From contig NZ_WUQZ01000016.1 in NCBI RefSeq assembly GCF_009829075.1, forward strand, positions 1 through 64,000: a stretch of 64,000 nt of DNA. Reading direction: 5' to 3'. This document shows, piece after piece, positions 8,827 through 17,760 of the stretch. The position numbers and the translations under genes were made by a program. Below the pieces are notes generated by a model that searched no databases, was not told the DNA's origin, and worked only from the letters and a program-made list of their open reading frames with translations. The DNA is from Sphingobacterium composti. GTDB lineage: Bacteria > Bacteroidota > Bacteroidia > Sphingobacteriales > Sphingobacteriaceae. Each line of letters starts with the position of its first letter. Position 1 is the first letter of the stretch.

Positions 8827-9255
8827 ATGTTAACAGGCATGAAACATTTACACTCCACTTTAGCTATTATTCTCTTAGTGGCCTTAGTTATTTCAATTGT
8901 CATTACGGCAGTGAATTATTTCAAAGCAAATCCATATAATCGTAAAATTGCTTTAATCGGGTTTATCTCTGCGCACTTGCAATTGCTAATTGGTTTGATA
9001 ATTTACTTTGTGTCGCCCCTTGGTATTAAAAGTTTTTCAGGTGAAAACATGAGCAATAGCTTATCAAGATTATATTTCTTAGAGCATCCATTGATGATGA
9101 TTATTGCTATTGTATTAATTACGGTTGGTTATATCAAAGCGAAAAAAGCTACACAAGATTTTGCTGCGAATAGAACAGTATTTATTACATACACTATCGC
9201 ACTAATCTTGATTCTGTCCAGAATTCCTTGGTCGACTTGGTCGATTTTGAACTAA
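8827..9255 (+). CDS. Conserved four-helix membrane protein
   Basis: A 142-residue protein with four hydrophobic segments (about 12-30, 42-63, 85-105, 119-137) and histidines in or near the helices (HLHST, SAHLQ, EHPLM). This looks like a small conserved Bacteroidota inner-membrane family sometimes labelled cytochrome b-like, but heme binding is not established. An alternative start is the ATG four codons in (8839). It is followed by a strong terminator, so it is probably monocistronic. Function unknown. Confidence 0.7.
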   Translation: MLTGMKHLHSTLAIILLVALVISIVITAVNYFKANPYNRKIALIGFISAHLQLLIGLIIYFVSPLGIKSFSGENMSNSLSRLYFLEHPLMMIIAIVLITVGYIKAKKATQDFAANRTVFITYTIALILILSRIPWSTWSILN

Positions 9256-9260
9256 TAACG

Positions 9261-9289
9261 AAAGGCTCATTTGTAAAAAATGAGCCTTT
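9261..9289 (+). terminator. Intrinsic terminator
   Basis: Perfect 12-bp stem (9261-9272 and 9278-9289), 5-nt loop, followed by a T-rich stretch, five bases after the stop of the upstream membrane-protein gene. Confidence 0.85.
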
Positions 9290-9424
9290 TTCTTTTATAA
9301 AATTTTCATAATAATGAAGAAGTATAACAATGCTATACATTTTTATGATTTCTATCAACTATACACTTCTTTAAACATTTAATTTCATTAACTTTACACG
9401 CATAATTTGTATAAAACAATCAAA

Positions 9425-10273
9425 ATGAGTGTAGATATCAATAAACTTGAACAAACTGCAACACAAGTAAGACGTGACATCGTACGCATGGTACATGGAT
9501 GTCAATCAGGACATCCTGGAGGTTCATTAGGCTGTGCTGACTATTTCGTAGCATTATATTTTCATGCTATGAAAAATGACCCATCGTTCAATATGGATGG
9601 TATTGGTGAAGATTTGTTCTTCTTGTCAAACGGACACATTTCGCCTGTATTTTACAGCACATTAGCTAGAGCGGGATACTTCCCTGTTAGCGAATTAGCG
9701 ACATTCCGTAAATTAAACACACGTCTTCAAGGACACCCGACTACCCACGAAGGATTACCTGGTATTCGTATTGCTTCAGGTTCATTAGGTCAAGGTCTAT
9801 CAGCTGCTATCGGTGCTGCACAAGCTAAAAAACTAAATAAAGACAATAATTTAGTTTATGTATTGATGGGTGATGGAGAATTGCAAGAGGGTCAAGTATG
9901 GGAAGCTGCTATGTATGCTCCACACAATAAAGTTGACAATCTAATCGCTGCTGTGGATTATAATGGTGCTCAAATTGATGGTTCTACAGACAATGTACTT
10001 TCATTAGGCAATCTTCGTGCTAAGTGGGAAGCATTTGGATGGGATGTTTTAGAAGTAGAGAAAGGTAATGATATGGCTGCAGTAGTAGCTGGTATCGATG
10101 AAGCTAAATCTCGTACTAGAAAAGGTAAACCTGTGATTATATTATTACACACAGCAATGGGTTCAGGTGTAGATTTTATGATGGGTACGCACAAATGGCA
10201 TGGTGTAGCGCCAAATGATGAGCAATTAGCAAGTGCATTAAATCAATTACCAGAAACATTAGGCGATTATTAA
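9425..10273 (+). CDS. Transketolase, N-terminal (TPP-binding) subunit
   Basis: A 282-residue protein equal to the first half of transketolase. It has the thiamine diphosphate motif GDGELQEGQVWEAA and the substrate-pocket histidines in GHISPVFY and GHPTTHEG. The start at ATG 9425 gives MSVDINKLEQ; an upstream TTG at 9407 extends the frame but is unlikely. The catalytic partner half is the next gene. Split transketolases are known in archaea and are frequent in Bacteroidota; the two chains should form the active pentose-phosphate enzyme. Confidence 0.93.
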   Translation: MSVDINKLEQTATQVRRDIVRMVHGCQSGHPGGSLGCADYFVALYFHAMKNDPSFNMDGIGEDLFFLSNGHISPVFYSTLARAGYFPVSELATFRKLNTRLQGHPTTHEGLPGIRIASGSLGQGLSAAIGAAQAKKLNKDNNLVYVLMGDGELQEGQVWEAAMYAPHNKVDNLIAAVDYNGAQIDGSTDNVLSLGNLRAKWEAFGWDVLEVEKGNDMAAVVAGIDEAKSRTRKGKPVIILLHTAMGSGVDFMMGTHKWHGVAPNDEQLASALNQLPETLGDY

Positions 10274-10278
10274 AATAG

Positions 10279-10345
10279 ATTTTAGATATAAGATGTTAGA
10301 TATTAGATTATTTTCTAAATACTAACTACTAACATCTAAATACTA
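10279..10345. repeat. Short direct and inverted repeats between the transketolase halves
   Basis: Two near-identical 12-mers of the form TTAGATAT(A/T)AGA lie at 10282-10293 and 10296-10307, and two identical 10-mers CTAAATACTA at 10315-10324 and 10336-10345. The halves are also partly complementary (AGATGTTAG at 10291-10299 against CTAACATCT at 10329-10337), so the mRNA could fold here between the two subunit genes. Confidence 0.6.
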
Positions 10346-10353
10346 CGACAAAC

Positions 10354-11310
10354 ATGAAAAAATATACATTCACAGAATCTAAAGATACACGTTCGGGCTT
10401 TGGTGCAGGGTTAGTAGAGGCAGGTAAGCAGAACGAAAATGTAGTGGCATTATGTGCTGATTTGATTGGTTCATTAAAAATGGATGCTTTTATCAAAGAG
10501 TTTCCTGAACGCTTCTTTCAAATCGGTATTGCTGAAGCAAATATGATGGGTATCGCGGCAGGATTGACTATTGGTGGCAAAATTCCTTTCACAGGAACTT
10601 TCGCTGAATTCTCAACTGCTCGTGTATACGATCAAATCCGCCAATCTATTGCTTATTCGCACAAAAATGTGAAAATCGCAGCGTCACACGCTGGTCTTAC
10701 TTTAGGTGAAGATGGTGCTACTCACCAAACTTTGGAAGATATCGGTTTGATGAAAATGTTGCCAGGCATGGTGGTTATCAACCCTTGTGACTTTAATCAA
10801 ACTAAAGCTGCTACTATTGCGGTAGCAAAATATGAAGGTCCAGTTTACTTACGTTTCGGTCGTCCAGTAGTTCCTAACTTCACTCCTGCCGACCAAACTT
10901 TCGAAATTGGTAAAGCAGTCATGTTGAATGAAGGTACTGATGTTACAATCGTAGCTACAGGTCACCTAGTATGGGAAGCGATCCAAGCTGGCGAAGAATT
11001 AGAAAAATTAGGCATCAGTGCTGAAATCATCAATATACACACGATTAAACCTTTAGATGAAGCAGCAATCTTAGCTTCTGTAAAGAAAACTGGTTGTGTA
11101 GTAACGGCTGAAGAGCACAATCGCCTAGGTGGACTAGGTGATAGTGTAGCACAACTATTAGCTACTCAATTACCAACTCCTCAAGAGTATGTAGCAGTAG
11201 ATGATAGCTTCGGTGAATCAGGTACTCCTGCACAATTGATGGAAAAATATGGTTTGAATGCTGCTAGCATTGTAGCCAAAGCACAAAAAGTTATTAGCAG
11301 AAAAAAATAA
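10354..11310 (+). CDS. Transketolase, C-terminal subunit
   Basis: A 318-residue protein equal to the pyrimidine-binding and C-terminal domains of transketolase. GIAEANMMGIAAGL carries the conserved glutamate that activates thiamine diphosphate, followed by FAEFSTARVYDQIR and VYLRFGRP, then the C-terminal domain with EEHNRLGGLG. It pairs with the gene 80 bases upstream. Its stop is three bases before the ECF sigma-factor start, so sigma-factor expression may follow transketolase transcription. Confidence 0.93.
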   Translation: MKKYTFTESKDTRSGFGAGLVEAGKQNENVVALCADLIGSLKMDAFIKEFPERFFQIGIAEANMMGIAAGLTIGGKIPFTGTFAEFSTARVYDQIRQSIAYSHKNVKIAASHAGLTLGEDGATHQTLEDIGLMKMLPGMVVINPCDFNQTKAATIAVAKYEGPVYLRFGRPVVPNFTPADQTFEIGKAVMLNEGTDVTIVATGHLVWEAIQAGEELEKLGISAEIINIHTIKPLDEAAILASVKKTGCVVTAEEHNRLGGLGDSVAQLLATQLPTPQEYVAVDDSFGESGTPAQLMEKYGLNAASIVAKAQKVISRKK

Positions 11311-11313
11311 CAA

Positions 11314-11859
11314 ATGGAAGACGCGCAAATCATATCCATGTTTGCCGATGAAAGTTCGCGTGAAGCAGCTTTCAAACAATTGTTGAAGAAATATCAACAA
11401 AAAATATATTGGCATGTCAGACGCATGGTCATCGATCATGACGATGCGGATGACGTGACCCAAGATATCTTTGTTAAAGTATGGCGTAATCTTGAGAAAT
11501 TCAGAGAAGACTCTCAACTATACACTTGGTTATATAGAATCGCGACGAATGAATGTATCACGTTCTTGAACAAGAAAAAACAAAAAAACAATGTTTCATT
11601 AGACGATGATAATTCATCATATCTATCCGAAACATTGGCTGATGGTTCGTATTTTAATGGCGACAAGGCGCAATTAAAATTACAGCAAGCATTACTTACA
11701 TTGCCCGAAAAACAAAGATTGGTATTCAACATGAAATACTTTGAAGATTTGAAGTATGATGAAATATCTGATATATTAGGAACCAGTGTAGGAGCCTTAA
11801 AAGCTTCATATCATTTAGCCGTTAAGAAAATAGAAACATTTTTTAATAGCCACGATTAA
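11314..11859 (+). CDS. ECF sigma factor (RpoE-like, sigma-70 family)
   Basis: A 181-residue ECF sigma factor. Region 2 (about 15-85) includes DDADDVTQDIFVKVWRN, the core-binding and -10 recognition part; region 4 (about 125-175) has LPEKQRLVFNMKYFE and DEISDILGTSVGALK, the -35-binding helix-turn-helix. There is no extra domain. It lies three bases after the transketolase subunit and 34 bases before a membrane protein with a cytoplasmic-side repeat region, the usual position of an anti-sigma factor. The genes it controls cannot be deduced here. Confidence 0.93.
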   Translation: MEDAQIISMFADESSREAAFKQLLKKYQQKIYWHVRRMVIDHDDADDVTQDIFVKVWRNLEKFREDSQLYTWLYRIATNECITFLNKKKQKNNVSLDDDNSSYLSETLADGSYFNGDKAQLKLQQALLTLPEKQRLVFNMKYFEDLKYDEISDILGTSVGALKASYHLAVKKIETFFNSHD

Positions 11860-11893
11860 ACCTTTGGATATTAGAATTATCTATATATAACGT

Positions 11894-12874
11894 ATGAAGG
11901 AAATTAACACATATAACGAAGAATTAGGAGGCAAAAATCTACCAGATTCATTGCGTGTAAATCCTTTTTTTACTCCTCAAGACTTTTTTGAAGAGCAAGA
12001 AAACGTTATACTTAACCAAATTCGCCTATATTCTGCTGTTGGTAATCATAACGAAGATTCTCTACCAAATGCTACATCCGCTGTTCCTGATGGATATTTT
12101 GACACTCTTGAAAATTCTATTTTTGCAAAAATTGCTGAACATAGTCTAAAAGACAAAGTAGCTCAAGATGGATTTTCGGTTCCTGAACAATATTTCTATA
12201 ATCTTAATCAGAATATTGAGTCAGCAGTAGCTGAAGAATATTTGAAATCTCAAGTTCCAACTTTAGATTTTGAAACTCCTATTGGCTATTTTGATAATGC
12301 TGAAGAACAAATTTTTGCTAAAATAGCAGAAATTAACATTCAAGAGAATGTAGGAAAAGAGACTGGTTATATCGTTCCTAATCAGTATTTCGAACATTCA
12401 GCGAATGAAATAGAAGCAACTATTAAACTTGACCAGTGGTCTAGAAAATCTGAGAATAACTCTTTCCATGTACCTGTTGGATATTTCGAGCAATTAACAA
12501 CCTCTATTTTAGATAAAACTACAAATGCATCTAAAAAAGAGACATCAATAATTGTCTTTCCAAAACTTACAAATTGGAGAAAATACTCTGCAGCTGCCGC
12601 TATCGCTCTTTTAGTAGGAATTGGTTCTTATTTTGGAATTCAAAATATAAGTTCAACTAGCCAAATGCAACAGCATATTATTACTACAGATGTGAATCTG
12701 GAAAACATAAGTGATGAAGAAATTTTAAGCTATTTAGCTCAAGTTTCTGAAGGTGGAGATTTAATCCAATTGGCAGAATTTGCATCCGATGTAAATATCG
12801 TCGAAGAAAATGCTCAATTAGATTCAAATATTGAAGATGATGAAATTGAAGATTATTTAAATTACATGTTATAA
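11894..12874 (+). CDS. Putative anti-sigma factor with six 32-residue repeats and one transmembrane helix
   Basis: A 326-residue protein with no catalytic motif. The first 210 residues hold six repeats of a pattern F-x-(V/T)-P-x-x-(Y/F)-F-x-x-x-x-x-x-I-x-x-x-I; the conserved prolines fall at 28, 65, 97, 129, 162 and 194, a spacing of 37, 32, 32, 33 and 32. One membrane helix follows (about 231-249), then an acidic, probably periplasmic tail of about 75 residues ending EIEDYLNYML. Gene order (sigma factor, this gene, Spy-like protein) and the single helix suggest the repeats bind the sigma factor in the cytoplasm and the tail senses the periplasm. No zinc-binding anti-sigma motif is visible. 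Confidence 0.65.
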   Translation: MKEINTYNEELGGKNLPDSLRVNPFFTPQDFFEEQENVILNQIRLYSAVGNHNEDSLPNATSAVPDGYFDTLENSIFAKIAEHSLKDKVAQDGFSVPEQYFYNLNQNIESAVAEEYLKSQVPTLDFETPIGYFDNAEEQIFAKIAEINIQENVGKETGYIVPNQYFEHSANEIEATIKLDQWSRKSENNSFHVPVGYFEQLTTSILDKTTNASKKETSIIVFPKLTNWRKYSAAAAIALLVGIGSYFGIQNISSTSQMQQHIITTDVNLENISDEEILSYLAQVSEGGDLIQLAEFASDVNIVEENAQLDSNIEDDEIEDYLNYML

Positions 12875-13296
12875 TGTTACATCTTAAATATATATTTACT
12901 ACTATTTGTTTACTTTTTACAATGCAGGTCACTTTTGCGCAACGCAATTTTGAAGCTATAGAAAGTGAAAAAATAGCATATATTACCAAAGAGTTGAAAC
13001 TAACACCTGCTGAAGCTGAACGTTTCTTTCCTATATACAATCAATATAACAAAGAAATGTGGGAGCTAAAACGCGCTAAGCGTGGGGCAATACGTACACC
13101 CGAAGGAGTTAATTCGCTAAATAGCGAAAAGCGTGATGTTATCGCTTATGATGTAAAAGAGGTAGAACTGAAAAAAGCTTTTCGTGCAGATTTTGCAAAA
13201 TTCATTGGTCAAGCCCGAGCTTCACAATTTTTTCAAGTCGAAGAAGATTTTTTCAACTTACTGCGCAGTAAGATTCAGAATAGAAAGAAAGAATAA
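12874..13296 (+). CDS. Spy/CpxP-like periplasmic protein
   Basis: A 140-residue protein with a signal peptide (cleavage after TFAQ, about residue 23) and a highly charged helical body. KELKLTPAEAERFFPIYN resembles the LTxxQ-type motif of Spy/CpxP periplasmic stress chaperones. The start codon overlaps the stop of the repeat protein (TAATG), so the two are translationally coupled. A plausible role is as periplasmic partner or target of the sigma/anti-sigma pair; this is inferred from the operon only. Confidence 0.7.
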   Translation: MLHLKYIFTTICLLFTMQVTFAQRNFEAIESEKIAYITKELKLTPAEAERFFPIYNQYNKEMWELKRAKRGAIRTPEGVNSLNSEKRDVIAYDVKEVELKKAFRADFAKFIGQARASQFFQVEEDFFNLLRSKIQNRKKE

Positions 13297-13300
13297 AAGA

Positions 13301-13324
13301 TAAGCCTGCAAAACTGCAGGCTTA
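13301..13324. terminator. Bidirectional terminator after the ECF operon
   Basis: Perfect 10-bp stem (13301-13310 and 13315-13324) with a 4-nt loop. It lies between convergent genes and is preceded by A-rich sequence serving the minus strand. Confidence 0.75.
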
Positions 13325-13349
13325 CTTATTATTAATATTCAACCCTAAA

Positions 13350-13901
13350 TCACCAAGGCTTAAAATCAGAAACCACAGGCTTAGTTAAATCAAATTTTAC
13401 GGTAAATAATCTATCTGAACCAATTCTTCTCAAATTGTAGGTATATATTTTACCATCCATAGTAATCCACCATACATTCTGACATGCATAATCGATAAGT
13501 TGACAAGTTTCGTTGTCTGCCGGAAACATTTGTGAATTAACAGCTCCTTCGTTGGGAGATGTACCCCCGTAAAAAGTTACTTTATCAGGTGAACCATCTT
13601 CGTGTCTATGGTCATGTTTTAGTGTGATTACATTGTTTGAATAGCTCAAAATCCATGTTCTTGATTTATCATCACCCACAAAAAAAGGAATCTTCACTTC
13701 CCTATCATCATAACTCATTACTTGCATCAAAAGTTTTTTTCCGGTAAAACCATCACCTTCTTTACCACCTTCGACGATTTCACCTTCGAAATATTGACCT
13801 AAGAAAGGTTTGAATTGCTCTAAAAACAACTTTGAATTGGGTTTATCTTGTGCGATAACTAACTGAATGCTAAAAAGAAATACGAATAATAAATACTTCA
13901 T
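13350..13901 (-). CDS. Secreted protein of unknown function
   Basis: A 183-residue protein with a clear signal peptide (MKYLLFVFLFSIQLVIAQ) and no membrane helix after it. It contains DHRHEDGSPD and FYGGTSPN, phrases that recur in an uncharacterised Bacteroidota family, and two cysteines (ETCQLIDYACQNVWW) close enough for a disulfide. The C-terminal half looks like beta strands of a lipocalin-like or avidin-like fold, but this is a guess from the pattern. It stands alone, convergent with the ECF operon. Confidence 0.7.
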   Translation of the reverse strand: MKYLLFVFLFSIQLVIAQDKPNSKLFLEQFKPFLGQYFEGEIVEGGKEGDGFTGKKLLMQVMSYDDREVKIPFFVGDDKSRTWILSYSNNVITLKHDHRHEDGSPDKVTFYGGTSPNEGAVNSQMFPADNETCQLIDYACQNVWWITMDGKIYTYNLRRIGSDRLFTVKFDLTKPVVSDFKPW

Positions 13902-13961
13902 AAGATATGCTTACATAATAATAAGTTTCGAATATAGCTTAAAAATCAATTGCTTACACTA

Positions 13962-13992
13962 TTGTGTATATCGAATATTATCCTTACCTTTG
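13962..13992 (+). promoter_or_regulatory. Bacteroidota-type promoter of the DEAD-box helicase gene
   Basis: TACCTTTG at 13985-13992 matches the -7 consensus exactly and TTG at 13962-13964 is 20 bases upstream, an accepted spacing. The deduced leader of about 35 bases contains a small hairpin (TAGGCA at 14001-14006, TGCCTA at 14011-14016). Confidence 0.55.
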
Positions 13993-14032
13993 CAACGCCT
14001 TAGGCAATAGTGCCTATTGTATAATTTATTTC

Positions 14033-15883
14033 ATGAACCCATTTTTAGAACTGGGAATCCGTGAGGAAGTTGTTAAAGCCATCTCAGAAATAGGTTTCGA
14101 AAAACCTTCTGAAATACAGGAAAAAGCCATTCCTGTTTTATTGACTGGCAGCGACGATTTTGTCGGATTAGCCCAAACCGGCACAGGTAAGACAGCGGCA
14201 TTTGGTCTACCATTATTAGAGCAATTAGACTTTTCTCAAAAACACCCACAAGCATTAGTATTATGCCCTACACGTGAGCTGTGTTTACAAATCGCTAAAG
14301 ATTTAGAAAAATTTGCTAAGTACATCGACAACGTACATGTTGTAGCTGTATATGGAGGTGCAAACATCAGTGACCAATTGCGTCAAATCAGACGTGGTGT
14401 ACAGATTGTAGTTGCTACTCCAGGACGTATGTTAGATATCATTGGCAGAAATGCAATTGATTTCTCTAATGTAAAATATGTTGTATTGGATGAAGCGGAC
14501 GAAATGTTGAACATGGGCTTCCAAGAAGACATCAACAACATCTTGTCAGAAACTCCAGAAGACAAAAAAACTTGGTTATTCTCAGCTACTATGCCTAGAG
14601 AGGTACGTCGTATCGCTCAAAAGTATATGACTGACCCATTTGAATTAACTGTTGGCACAAAAAACACAGGTAATGCAAATATCGAGCACCAATACTTCTT
14701 GGTAAAAGCGAGAGATAAATACGCAGCATTCAAACGTATCGTAGATTCTAATCCGGATATCTTTGGTATTGTATTCTGTCGTACTAAAATCGAAACGCAA
14801 GAAATCGCTGAAGCATTAATCAAAGATGGTTACAATGCGGATGCATTACACGGTGATTTATCACAACAACAACGTGACAAAGTAATGAAACGTTACCGTG
14901 ACCGTAGCTTACAAATGTTGATCGCAACTGACGTAGCTGCACGTGGTATCGATGTGAATGACGTGACGCACGTTATCAACTTCTCATTACCTGATGAAAT
15001 TGAAAACTATACGCACCGTTCGGGTCGTACAGCTCGTGCTGGTAAAACTGGTATTTCAATCTCATTGATTAACATCAAAGAGCAAAGCAAAATTCGTCAA
15101 CTTGAAAAAGTTATCGGTAAACCTTTTGTTAAAATGGAAGTCCCTCAAGGGGAAGAAGTTGTTGCTAAACAATTGATGACCATTATTGACAAGGTTAAAA
15201 ATGTAGAAGTAAACGAAGAGCAAATCAACACTTTCTTGCCTGCTATCATGGAAGGTTTCGAAGATTTATCGAAAGAAGAAATTGTAAAAAGATTTGCATC
15301 TCTTGAATTCAACCGTTTCTTAGACTATTACAAAAATGCACCTGATTTAAATATCGATGCACGCGATATTAGCGCTAGAGGCGAACGTGGTGAAAGAGTA
15401 GAACGTGGTTCACGCCAAGGTTCAAAAGGATACACTCGTTTGTTCATGAACTTAGGTTCTGTAGATGAATTTAGCCGTGGAGATATGTTAGGTTTTATTT
15501 GCAACACAGCAAATATCACTGGTAAATCTATCGGTAAAATTGATTTGAAAGGTGTATTTACTTTCTTCGAAGTTCAAGATGAAGAGGTTAATAAAGTATT
15601 CGACGGATTCAAAGGTGTAGACTTCAACGGACGTCAAGTGCGTATTGAAGTTTCTGGCGAAGGACGTTCGGAGCGTGGTGGCGACCGTGGTGGTCGCTCA
15701 AGAGGCGGTGACCGTGGTGGAAGAGGCCGTAGCGAACGTAGCGGAGGTTTTGGCGGAGAGAGAAGAGACCGTGGCGGTGACCGTCGTGGTGGATTCTCCG
15801 GCGAACGTAGAGACCGTGGTGGAGATAATGGCGGTTTCCGTGATTTCTCAGGCAAACGTCGCGAATCAAAAAGCAAATATTAA
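14033..15883 (+). CDS. DEAD-box RNA helicase (DeaD/CsdA type)
   Basis: A 616-residue ATP-dependent RNA helicase. The start at ATG 14033 follows the promoter and removes a spurious 23-codon extension. Motifs: AQTGTGKT (47-54), PTREL, DEAD (153-156), SATMP, ARGIDV and HRSGRTARAG. The C-terminal part has a DbpA/CsdA-type RNA-binding domain (about 465-540; YTRLFMNLG, FTFFEV) and a tail of about 75 residues rich in Arg and Gly (RGG-like repeats), which binds RNA non-specifically. Such proteins act in ribosome assembly and cold adaptation. The tail generates long open frames on the other strand that are not genes. Confidence 0.95.
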   Translation: MNPFLELGIREEVVKAISEIGFEKPSEIQEKAIPVLLTGSDDFVGLAQTGTGKTAAFGLPLLEQLDFSQKHPQALVLCPTRELCLQIAKDLEKFAKYIDNVHVVAVYGGANISDQLRQIRRGVQIVVATPGRMLDIIGRNAIDFSNVKYVVLDEADEMLNMGFQEDINNILSETPEDKKTWLFSATMPREVRRIAQKYMTDPFELTVGTKNTGNANIEHQYFLVKARDKYAAFKRIVDSNPDIFGIVFCRTKIETQEIAEALIKDGYNADALHGDLSQQQRDKVMKRYRDRSLQMLIATDVAARGIDVNDVTHVINFSLPDEIENYTHRSGRTARAGKTGISISLINIKEQSKIRQLEKVIGKPFVKMEVPQGEEVVAKQLMTIIDKVKNVEVNEEQINTFLPAIMEGFEDLSKEEIVKRFASLEFNRFLDYYKNAPDLNIDARDISARGERGERVERGSRQGSKGYTRLFMNLGSVDEFSRGDMLGFICNTANITGKSIGKIDLKGVFTFFEVQDEEVNKVFDGFKGVDFNGRQVRIEVSGEGRSERGGDRGGRSRGGDRGGRGRSERSGGFGGERRDRGGDRRGGFSGERRDRGGDNGGFRDFSGKRRESKSKY

Positions 15884-15908
15884 TCTTAAAAATATTGCGT
15901 AAATTTGT

Positions 15909-15933
15909 AAGGCTACCTACTTTGGGTAGCCTT
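15909..15933 (+). terminator. Terminator after the helicase gene
   Basis: Perfect 9-bp stem (15909-15917 and 15925-15933), 7-nt loop, followed by TATTTATTTTG. It sits before the acyl-CoA ligase ATG, so the two genes are separate units. Confidence 0.75.
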
Positions 15934-15954
15934 ATTTATTTTGTGATATTGCTT

Positions 15955-17724
15955 ATGAATAACGAGCCTACACGTATATTTGACCTAGTCAACTATAGAA
16001 AGCACACTTACCCCACTTCCGCTATATTTTCTTATAAAAAGAACAATAAATGGATAGAAATATCGAATACAGATTTCCAAAACAAGATTGACGAAATTTC
16101 AAAAGGCCTTATTGCATTGGGTGTACAACCCGATGATAAAATAGGTATTGTAAGTGAAAATCGAATTGAATGGTCTTTATTGGATTTGGCAATTCAACAG
16201 ATTGGTGCTATCGTGGTAGCTCTTTATCCAAATATATCTGATAATGATTACACGTACATTTTCAATCACGCTGAAATAAAACTAGCGGTCATCAGTTCTA
16301 AAGCCTTATATGAGCGAATTAATGAATTAAAGCCTTCTCTTCTACTATTAGAAAGCACTTTTATATTAGATGAAGAAACGACATTTCGACATTTGAATAT
16401 GATAAATCAAACAGGAAAAGTTATTTCTGATAGTCAATTATTAGAGCGCAAAGCCGCAGTTAGAACTGAAGATATTGCAACTATTATTTATACAAGTGGC
16501 ACTACTGGAAATCCAAAAGGTGTAATGCTCACGCACAAAAATCTATTAGCTGACATGATTAGCAGCGAATATTCGTTTCCAGTGACGGCTTATGACCGTG
16601 CCTTATCGTTCCTACCGGTATGTCACGCATACGAACGCTTGTTTCATTATGTCTATATGTACAAAGGGTTGACTATCTATTATGCGCAATCAATGGATAC
16701 AATCGGAGCCGATATGAAGGAAGTCAAACCACATATTTTTTCTGCAGTACCACGGGTGTTAGAAAAAGTTTATGATAAAATTATCGCTACTGGAGAATCC
16801 TTAACCGGAATCAAAAGAAAACTATTCTTTTGGGCGATAGGCTTAGGAGAAAAGTATGATTTGGATGATGCGAAAAGGTCATGGTGGTATGATGTGCAAT
16901 TGAATATTGCTCGCAAATTGATTTTTTCGAAATGGAAACAAGCTTTAGGGGGAGAAATAAAAGGTATAGCATCGGGTTCTGCAGCACTACAAGAGCGTTT
17001 GATTAGATTATATATGGCGGCTGGCATCATGATATACGAAGGATATGGACTGACCGAAGGAGGTCCATGCCTGTCGGTAAATGATTTTAAACGTGGAATG
17101 AAAATTGGAACTGTCGGACTTCCACTCATCAACATTGACATCAAACTAGCAGAAGATGGAGAAATTCTAGCTAAAGGCGACAATGTGATGTTAGGTTATT
17201 ATAAAGATGCTGAAGCTACACAAGAAATCATCAAAGATGGCTGGCTACATAGTGGCGATATCGGACAATGGGTTGAGGGGAAATTCCTAAAAATCATCGA
17301 CCGCAAAAAAGAAATGTTCAAAACTTCGGGTGGTAAATATGTCGTACCTCAAGCTATAGAGTCCAAAATGGTCGAGTCGCCTTTTATCGAACAATTTATG
17401 GTGGTAGGTGATGGCGAAAAATTTCCTGCCGCTTTTGTTGTGCCATCGTACACAAATCTATTAGCATGGGCTCAAAAATCAATTCCAGAACTTCAATCAC
17501 TCACTGTAGAGCAGTTTTTGTTAAGCGAGCAGGTAAAAGACAAAATCACCTCAGAAATCAACAGAATCAACACTAATTTTGGTCAATGGGAACAAATTAA
17601 GAAGTTTTGTTTAATCCCAACTGAGTTTACAATTGAAGGAGGAGAACTTACTCCTACCCTGAAGATGAAACGCAAAAAAATCATTGAGAAATATAGTAAA
17701 AATTATAAAGAGCTTTACTCTTAA
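15955..17724 (+). CDS. Long-chain acyl-CoA synthetase (AMP-forming)
   Basis: A 589-residue ANL-superfamily enzyme that activates fatty acids with ATP and CoA. It has the P-loop YTSGTTGNPKGVMLTH (from about 179), GYGLTEGGP (A5 motif), HSGDIG and DRKKEMFKTSGGKY (hinge and catalytic lysine region). The start at ATG 15955 is chosen because the 20 codons upstream lie in the helicase terminator. Length and order fit FadD15-like bacterial long-chain ligases. The gene is monocistronic between two terminators. Confidence 0.93.
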   Translation: MNNEPTRIFDLVNYRKHTYPTSAIFSYKKNNKWIEISNTDFQNKIDEISKGLIALGVQPDDKIGIVSENRIEWSLLDLAIQQIGAIVVALYPNISDNDYTYIFNHAEIKLAVISSKALYERINELKPSLLLLESTFILDEETTFRHLNMINQTGKVISDSQLLERKAAVRTEDIATIIYTSGTTGNPKGVMLTHKNLLADMISSEYSFPVTAYDRALSFLPVCHAYERLFHYVYMYKGLTIYYAQSMDTIGADMKEVKPHIFSAVPRVLEKVYDKIIATGESLTGIKRKLFFWAIGLGEKYDLDDAKRSWWYDVQLNIARKLIFSKWKQALGGEIKGIASGSAALQERLIRLYMAAGIMIYEGYGLTEGGPCLSVNDFKRGMKIGTVGLPLINIDIKLAEDGEILAKGDNVMLGYYKDAEATQEIIKDGWLHSGDIGQWVEGKFLKIIDRKKEMFKTSGGKYVVPQAIESKMVESPFIEQFMVVGDGEKFPAAFVVPSYTNLLAWAQKSIPELQSLTVEQFLLSEQVKDKITSEINRINTNFGQWEQIKKFCLIPTEFTIEGGELTPTLKMKRKKIIEKYSKNYKELYS

Positions 17725-17760
17725 TTAGAAAGGCTTCATAAAATGAAGCCTTTCTAATTA
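17722..17760. terminator. Strong bidirectional terminator
   Basis: Perfect 17-bp stem (17722-17738 and 17744-17760), 5-nt loop. It includes the last base pairs of both convergent genes and A/T-rich arms for both strands. Confidence 0.85.

Noticed and set aside
15624-15902. Long open frames in three other frames over the helicase tail
   Set aside because: They mirror the Arg/Gly repeat codons of the real gene, give low-complexity translations and have no supported start.
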